DNA of 64,000 nt from Rhizoclosmatium globosum. Lineage: Eukaryota; Chytridiomycota; Chytridiomycetes; Chytridiales; Chytriomycetaceae. Shown here piece after piece: positions 59,746 through 64,000 of this stretch (position 1 is the first letter of the stretch; each line of letters starts with the position of its first letter). Below the pieces are notes generated by a model, which saw only the letters and a list, made by a program, of their open reading frames with translations, had not been told where the DNA came from and did no database searches. Both the position numbers and the translations under genes were made by a program. The stretch spans positions 32,078 to 96,077 of the forward strand of contig MCGO01000145.1 of assembly GCA_002104985.1 (NCBI GenBank). The letters are read 5' to 3'.

Positions 59746-59818
59746 TGGAGAACCTGGGCATTGATCCCAGTGCCTCTCGCATGCTAAGCGAGCGCTCTAC
59801 CATTTGAGCTAGATCCCC
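59746..59818 (-). tRNA. tRNA-Ala (AGC), array unit 1
   Basis: Anticodon loop TTAGCAT in stem CTCGC/GCGAG; D-arm TAGCTCAAATGGTAGAGC. The T-loop reads ATCAATG instead of TTC-A-N-N-N, and the acceptor has one T-T mismatch. It is 3 nt upstream of tRNA-Leu on the same strand. Confidence 0.85.
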
Positions 59819-60752
59819 TGATTGGTCGCCCTCCGATATACCATTTCCGAACCTTTTTCTTTACCTGCTTTGTGAAAGCTGCTTATTTTGCCAATCGACA
59901 AGGTTAGTATTTAAATTCAACGAGTAAAAGCAAATGTAAGAAATTGCAAATGACTTGTAATGTATGAATAAGACGAGAGGGTAGAAAGGAAGAGGAGAAA
60001 GGGAGAGAGAGAAAGACGGAGAAAAAAGGAGAAAGAGAGAAGAGTTTTGTTTGTTTGTGTTTCCAATGCATGAACGCAGGAATGTATTATGATTTGCCGT
60101 AGTTGTACTAACCTTTCTAGAATTATGGCATTCCTGCAGAATTTTGCTATTTTGTACTTGTACAATCACGCTTATTGCGTATGTTTGTTGCTTGTGCAAA
60201 ACTCTGGTAAAGGAATTTATTTGTCAATCTAAATTATTACATCCATTCCTTAGTTTTTGAAATTGTCAATTTCTTGATGCTGTACTGCATATATGAGTGC
60301 ATTATGCTTCTTTTTGGAATGACAATATAACTCAAGGTTACTGCCACTGTTGACAGATATGAGTTTGTAAACCCAATGTCAAGCTGTGCAAAGAGAACCA
60401 AACCTGCACAAATGTTATTTACTTTGTTTCTCAAGAAGATTGTGTACTCTGTGTTGTTATTGCAATTATATTTCTGCATTAAATGGGTGGATGCATTTGA
60501 CGTGGAATGAAATTATTGTAAGGCAATTGCAACAGGGCTCATTTGACAGTAACATGGTTTGGCATAGATGTGTAGCAATAACAGTTCTTATTCATTAAAA
60601 GAAAAGAAATTGGATTGTTTTATTGGTACATTGAAATCAGTGTGAGAAGCATTGGTGCCCATTACAACTTTCTAAAGGAGTTGTCAATGAAATAATGTTT
60701 CTTGAGGGCAATGTTGACAACGAGGATACCTTATTCATTCCATCCTGCATCT

Positions 60753-60823
60753 GCAATGATGGTTTAGTGGTATAATTATCGCCTGCCACGCGGTAGTCCC
60801 GGGTTCGATTCCCGGTCATTGCA
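60753..60823 (+). tRNA. tRNA-Gly (GCC), array unit 2
   Basis: Identical to the unit 1 copy. The only full-length tRNA gene of unit 2 without a deletion. Confidence 0.95.
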
Positions 60824-60902
60824 GCCTTTTGAATATCTGCTTTTCTCTTCTCCTTTATTGTGTAGGTTGAGTGAGTAAAACAATATGGAAGGAATAAGAA
60901 AA

Positions 60903-60975
60903 TGTTCTCGCCCAGGTTCGAACTGGGGACCACCATGTGTTAGACTGGTGTGATAACCTACTACACCACGAGAAC
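60903..60975 (-). tRNA. tRNA-Val (AAC), array unit 2, one base short
   Basis: One base is missing in the 3' half of the anticodon stem relative to units 1 and 3, which breaks pairing. Likely a sequence error or a defective copy. Confidence 0.8.
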
Positions 60976-60979
60976 GGCA

Positions 60980-61050
60980 AGCCCAACGGGGGGTCGAACC
61001 CACAACCTTGAGATAAGAGTCTCACGCTCTACCGATTGAGCTAGCTAGGC
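60980..61050 (-). tRNA. tRNA-Lys (CTT), array unit 2, two bases short
   Basis: Single-base losses in the anticodon loop region and in the T-stem side relative to units 1 and 3. Confidence 0.8.
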
Positions 61051-61231
61051 AGGTGACAATGCTCTCAGATAAGTCTCCAGGAATATTGTTCTACATTTGC
61101 ATTTCTAAGGTGGAATCTGTTGTCATCATAGATGCTTCTGATTGCTCTCACTTCCTTACTACAGAGAAAACTCACAAAACCTTCTCTCTGCCTTCTTGCC
61201 TCCCTTAAGAGTGCATAAACCTAACAATAAA

Positions 61232-61312
61232 TGAACAGAGTGGGATTCGAACCCACGCCAATTGCTGACTGCAACTTGAGTGCAGCGCCTTAGACCGCTC
61301 GGCCATCTGTCC
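61232..61312 (-). tRNA. tRNA-Leu (CAA), array unit 2, one base short
   Basis: Same as unit 1 apart from one T missing in the variable arm. The core pairing is unaffected. Confidence 0.85.
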
Positions 61313-61315
61313 AAT

Positions 61316-61386
61316 TGGAGAACCTGGCATTGATCCAGTGCCTCTCGCATGCTAAGCGAGCGCTCTACCATTTGAGCTAGATCCCC
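61316..61386 (-). tRNA. tRNA-Ala (AGC), array unit 2, two bases short
   Basis: Two single-base deletions, one in each strand of the T-stem, relative to unit 1. Confidence 0.75.
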
Positions 61387-62317
61387 TGATTGGTCGCCCT
61401 CCGATATACCATTTCCGAACCTTTTTCTTTACCTGCTTTGTGAAAGCTGCTTATTTGCCAATCGACAAGGTAGTATTTAAATTCAACGAGTAAAAGCAAA
61501 TGTAAGAAATTGCAAATGACTTGTAATGTATGAATAAGACGAGAGGGTAGAAAGGAAGAGGAGAAAGGGAGAGAGAGGAAAGACGGAGAAAAAAGGAGAA
61601 AGAGAGAAGAGTTTGTTTGTTTGTGTTTCCAATGCATGAACGCAGGAATGTATTATGATTTGCCGTAGTTGTACTAACCTTTCTAGAATTATGGCATTCC
61701 TGCAGAATTTTGCTATTTGTACTTGTACAATCACGCTTATTGCGTATGTTTGTTGCTTGTGCAAAACTCTGGTAAAGGAAGTTATTTGTCAATCAAAATT
61801 ATTACATCCTTTCCTTAGTTTTTGAAATTGTCAATTTCTTGATGCTGTACTGCATATATGAGTGCATTATGCTTCTTTTTGGAATGACAATATAACTCAA
61901 GGTTACTGCCACTGTTGACAGATATAAGTTTGTAAACCCAATGTCAAGCTGTGCAAAGAGAACCAAACCTGCACAAATGTTATTTACTTTATTTCTCAAG
62001 AAGATTGTGTACTCTGTGTTGTTATTGCAATTATATTTCTTGCATTAAATGGGTGGATGCATTTGACGTGGAATGAAATTATTGTAAGGCAATTGCAACA
62101 GGGCTCATTTGACAGTAACATGGTTTGGCATAGATGTGTAGCAATAACAGTTCTTATTCATTAAAAGAAAAGAAATTGGATTTGTTTTATTGGTACATTG
62201 AAATCAGTGTGAGAAATTGGTGCCCATTACAACTTTCTAAAGGAGTTGTCTATGAAATAATGTTTCTTGAGGGCAATGTTGACAACGAGGATACCTTATT
62301 CATTCCAGCCTGCATCT

Positions 62318-62388
62318 GCAATGATGGTTTAGTGGTATAATTATCGCCTGCCACGCGGTAGTCCCGGGTTCGATTCCCGGTCATTGCA
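62318..62388 (+). tRNA. tRNA-Gly (GCC), array unit 3
   Basis: Identical to the unit 1 copy. Confidence 0.96.
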
Positions 62389-62467
62389 GCCTTTTGAATA
62401 TCTGCTTTTCTCTTCTCCTTTATTGTGTAGGTTGAGTGAGTAAAACAATATGGAAGGAATAAGAAAA

Positions 62468-62541
62468 TGTTCTCGCCCAGGTTCGAACTGGGGACCACCA
62501 GTGTGTTAGACTGGTGTGATAACCTACTACACCACGAGAAC
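62468..62541 (-). tRNA. tRNA-Val (AAC), array unit 3
   Basis: Identical to the unit 1 copy and intact. Confidence 0.95.
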
Positions 62542-62545
62542 GGCA

Positions 62546-62618
62546 AGCCCAACGTGGGGGTCGAACCCACAACCTTGAGATTAAGAGTCTCACGCTCTAC
62601 CGATTGAGCTAGCTAGGC
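62546..62618 (-). tRNA. tRNA-Lys (CTT), array unit 3
   Basis: Identical to the unit 1 copy and intact, 4 nt from tRNA-Val. Confidence 0.95.
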
Positions 62619-62781
62619 AGGTGACAATGCTCTCAGATAAGTCTCCAGGAATATTGTTCTACATTTGCATTTCTAAGGCGGAATCTGTTGTCATCATAGA
62701 TGGCTTCTGATTGCTCTTACTTTCTTACTACAGAGAAAACTCAACAAAACCTTCTCTCTGCCTTTCTTGCCTCCCTTAAGA

Positions 62782-62803
62782 GTGCATAACTGAGATTATG
62801 CAC
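62782..62803. other. 8-bp-stem hairpin, only in array unit 3
   Basis: GTGCATAA, a 6-nt loop and TTATGCAC form a perfect inverted repeat just 3' of the truncated tRNA-Leu. In units 1 and 2 the corresponding place has CCTA or similar and no hairpin. Confidence 0.85.
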
Positions 62804-62810
62804 AATAAAA

Positions 62811-62876
62811 TGAACAGAGTGGGATTCGAACCCACGCCAATTGCTTGACTGCAACTTGAGTGCAGCGCCTTAGACC
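62811..62876 (-). pseudogene. tRNA-Leu (CAA), array unit 3, truncated
   Basis: The 3' two thirds (acceptor 3' strand, T-arm, variable arm, anticodon arm) match unit 1. The 5' end is lost: after CTTAGACC the sequence switches to unrelated DNA, removing the D-arm (A box) and 5' acceptor strand. Confidence 0.93.
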
Positions 62877-63558
62877 TGCCGAACATCGGACCTCTATAAA
62901 ATTTTTTGTCCAAACCGGGCCAACAACCGGCCACCACCCAAATCCCCAACGCAACACAAAAATCCCTTCTTCAGAAAGACACACTGCATAGGATATTCTA
63001 CGCGTGTATTGCGGAGAAACGAAGATCGTGGGTCCTCTAAGAAGTCTGTTTGGTGCTATTATGCCCGTGTTTAACCGCCTGCCGTGTACAGGCTTCCAAT
63101 TTTTGGATGAAAACATGATAATAAATATTACTCTATTCATAATGTACAGGAAAGGCAGGATTCATGCGCGCGCTCTCCAAAGATGATACAGGCTAAATAC
63201 CAAACTCAGACAAAAGCAACCATTAGCAACAAATATCCGCAAACGTAAGGCGGTCTGCAAATACTGAGTGTGATGTTGAATATAAAGGCCCGGACCGTGT
63301 CGGAATCGATACAGATGTTGCAGAGCCCAGACCACAATTTTTCACGTAACAACACGACAATGCTTTCGTACGAAACTGAAAGCAGCACGTCGAAAGGACT
63401 TGATTGATGCTGCCATTGCAGTATGCGATAGCTTCAATATACACAATGTGCTTGTTAAGCACATCTCGTCGTTCATATCGGAAATAGGTTTGTATGTGCT
63501 TGGTCGGTAGAGAGAGACTAACAAGATATTTAGCACAGAGTCACACGCTACCTAAAGA
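62877..63558. other. Junction and leader of the rightmost element
   Basis: Sequence unlike the tRNA array. Plus-strand coding-like pieces are present at about 63255-63345 (ECDVEYKGPDRVGIDTD) and 63365-63485 (helical, ending HISSFISEIG), probably exons or broken parts of the gene below, but the splice structure is not resolved. Confidence 0.4.
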
Positions 63559-64000
63559 ATGCCACCTTTTCCTCATTCTCTCAATCACAGGATTTTTTCT
63601 AGACCGTGTTTTGGTAGCAACGAGTGGAACGAAGTGACTGTCATTTGGCCAGTTATTGCAGCAGGTGTGAGCAGTGGGAAGTCGGCTGTTCATCGGTACA
63701 TTATGGCTGAGCTCCAAACACTAATCAATGAGGGCCTTTTGGATGAAGACTACATTATGCAAATATTTACACCTGAGGGATTCATTTCTACGCTGGCTGC
63801 AAATGATGGAAATGGCCTTGGCGTATTAGATGAGTTTGCAACACTCTTCAAACAACTATCGTCCAAAAGACCAACAAGGATGTTAATACTGCAAACATGA
63901 CTGCTTGGTTGAGTATTTATGATGGAGGCTCCGTTATGAAGAATCTTGTGTCGAAGAAAATTGGTTTCGATAAGTCAAATGTTGTTTTTGCTGGTTTCAT
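63559..64000 (+). CDS. DUF3987-like P-loop ATPase, partial, with one apparent frameshift
   Basis: The visible part begins before a Walker A motif (AGVSSGKS) in VIWPVIAAGVSSGKSAVHRY, continues through FTPEGFISTLAAN to a Walker B-like GVLDEFATLF, and then through AWLSIYDGG and KKIGFDKSNV to the window edge. This order matches DUF3987 (PF13148) proteins, related to primase/helicase-type ATPases and often found in mobile elements. Near 63860-63870 the frame shifts by one base at a run of four A. Homology continues in the other frame directly afterwards. The start codon and upstream exons are uncertain. The C-terminus is outside the window. Confidence 0.7.

Larger units (their letters stand above)
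58395..62876. repeat. Tandem array of a ~1.57-kb five-tRNA unit, about 2.9 copies
   Basis: Units start at about 58395, 59974 and 61540 (spacing 1579 and 1566 bp). Each contains an AG-rich tract, about 700 bp of AT-rich spacer, tRNA-Gly on the plus strand and tRNA-Val, Lys, Leu, Ala on the minus strand. The copies are almost identical over their whole length. The third copy is cut at 62876 inside tRNA-Leu, so its tRNA-Ala and tail are missing. Frames of 93-113 codons on the minus strand in the spacer change with single-base differences between copies and are not treated as genes. Confidence 0.97.

Noticed and set aside
59861..60199. Recurring 93-113-codon minus-strand frames in each array unit (58339-58620, 59861-60199, 61483-61792)
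   Set aside because: They lie in an AT-rich spacer and purine tract, shift frame between copies by single-base differences and show no domain. They persist only because the DNA is repeated.

Overview
The window is compact nuclear DNA from a fungus-like eukaryote. About 24 intron-bearing protein genes lie on both strands. Most introns are 48-76 nt with GT..AG ends and can be placed by homology. Spacing is very tight, and tRNA genes sit between protein genes. APC and UNC93-type permeases, FAS1 and Ser/Thr-rich GPI proteins, a plant-type LRR protein and a TCTEX1D2-type dynein light chain (usually a flagellum or IFT component) together suggest an early-diverging, zoospore-forming fungus such as a chytrid. 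This placement is inference, not proof. Stops TAA, TAG and TGA all end well-conserved proteins, so the nuclear code looks standard.

Layout. 1-5.5 kb: a Ty1/copia retrotransposon on the minus strand, running off the left edge in one open gag-pol frame. 6.5-9.8 kb: two GPI-anchored surface proteins, the second with a lone in-frame TAG. 10-20.7 kb: TVP23, a tiny RING protein, a STAS protein, an Arg/Ser-rich protein, ORC3 (minus, about 3.5 kb) and a divergent coiled-coil gene. 21-26.3 kb: an amino-acid/GABA-type permease, an UNC93-like transporter with a lone in-frame TGA, and a two-domain fasciclin protein. 26.4-34.7 kb: tRNA-Pro, LSM2, the dynein light chain, a RasGEF, tRNA-Gln and the DHX35 helicase. 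34.9-47.4 kb: calcineurin A, an F-box/LRR protein, the USP39/Sad1 splicing factor, a secreted-type glycoside hydrolase, an iron-type superoxide dismutase, tRNA-Met, a PPIL4-type cyclophilin and a CHCHD2-type protein. 47.8-51.2 kb: tRNA-Pro, tRNA-Val, an intact PIF/Harbinger-like DDE transposase and a divergent small gene. 52-58 kb: a mitochondrial aspartate/glutamate-type carrier, a Ctk3-like CID protein and BRE1.

58.4-62.9 kb: a tandem array of a roughly 1.57-kb unit carrying five tRNA genes (Gly, Val, Lys, Leu, Ala), present about 2.9 times. The array stops inside a tRNA-Leu gene. Unrelated sequence follows and leads into a DUF3987-like P-loop ATPase gene that runs off the right edge.

Themes. 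RNA processing is strongly represented (LSM2, DHX35, USP39, PPIL4, Ctk3-like). Chromatin and replication are represented by BRE1 and ORC3, calcium and Ras signalling by calcineurin and the RasGEF, and cell-surface or nutrient functions by the GPI proteins, FAS1, permeases and glycoside hydrolase. These are ordinary housekeeping neighbours rather than one pathway. The unusual parts are the tRNA array and its broken right end, the mobile elements, and the isolated stop codons.
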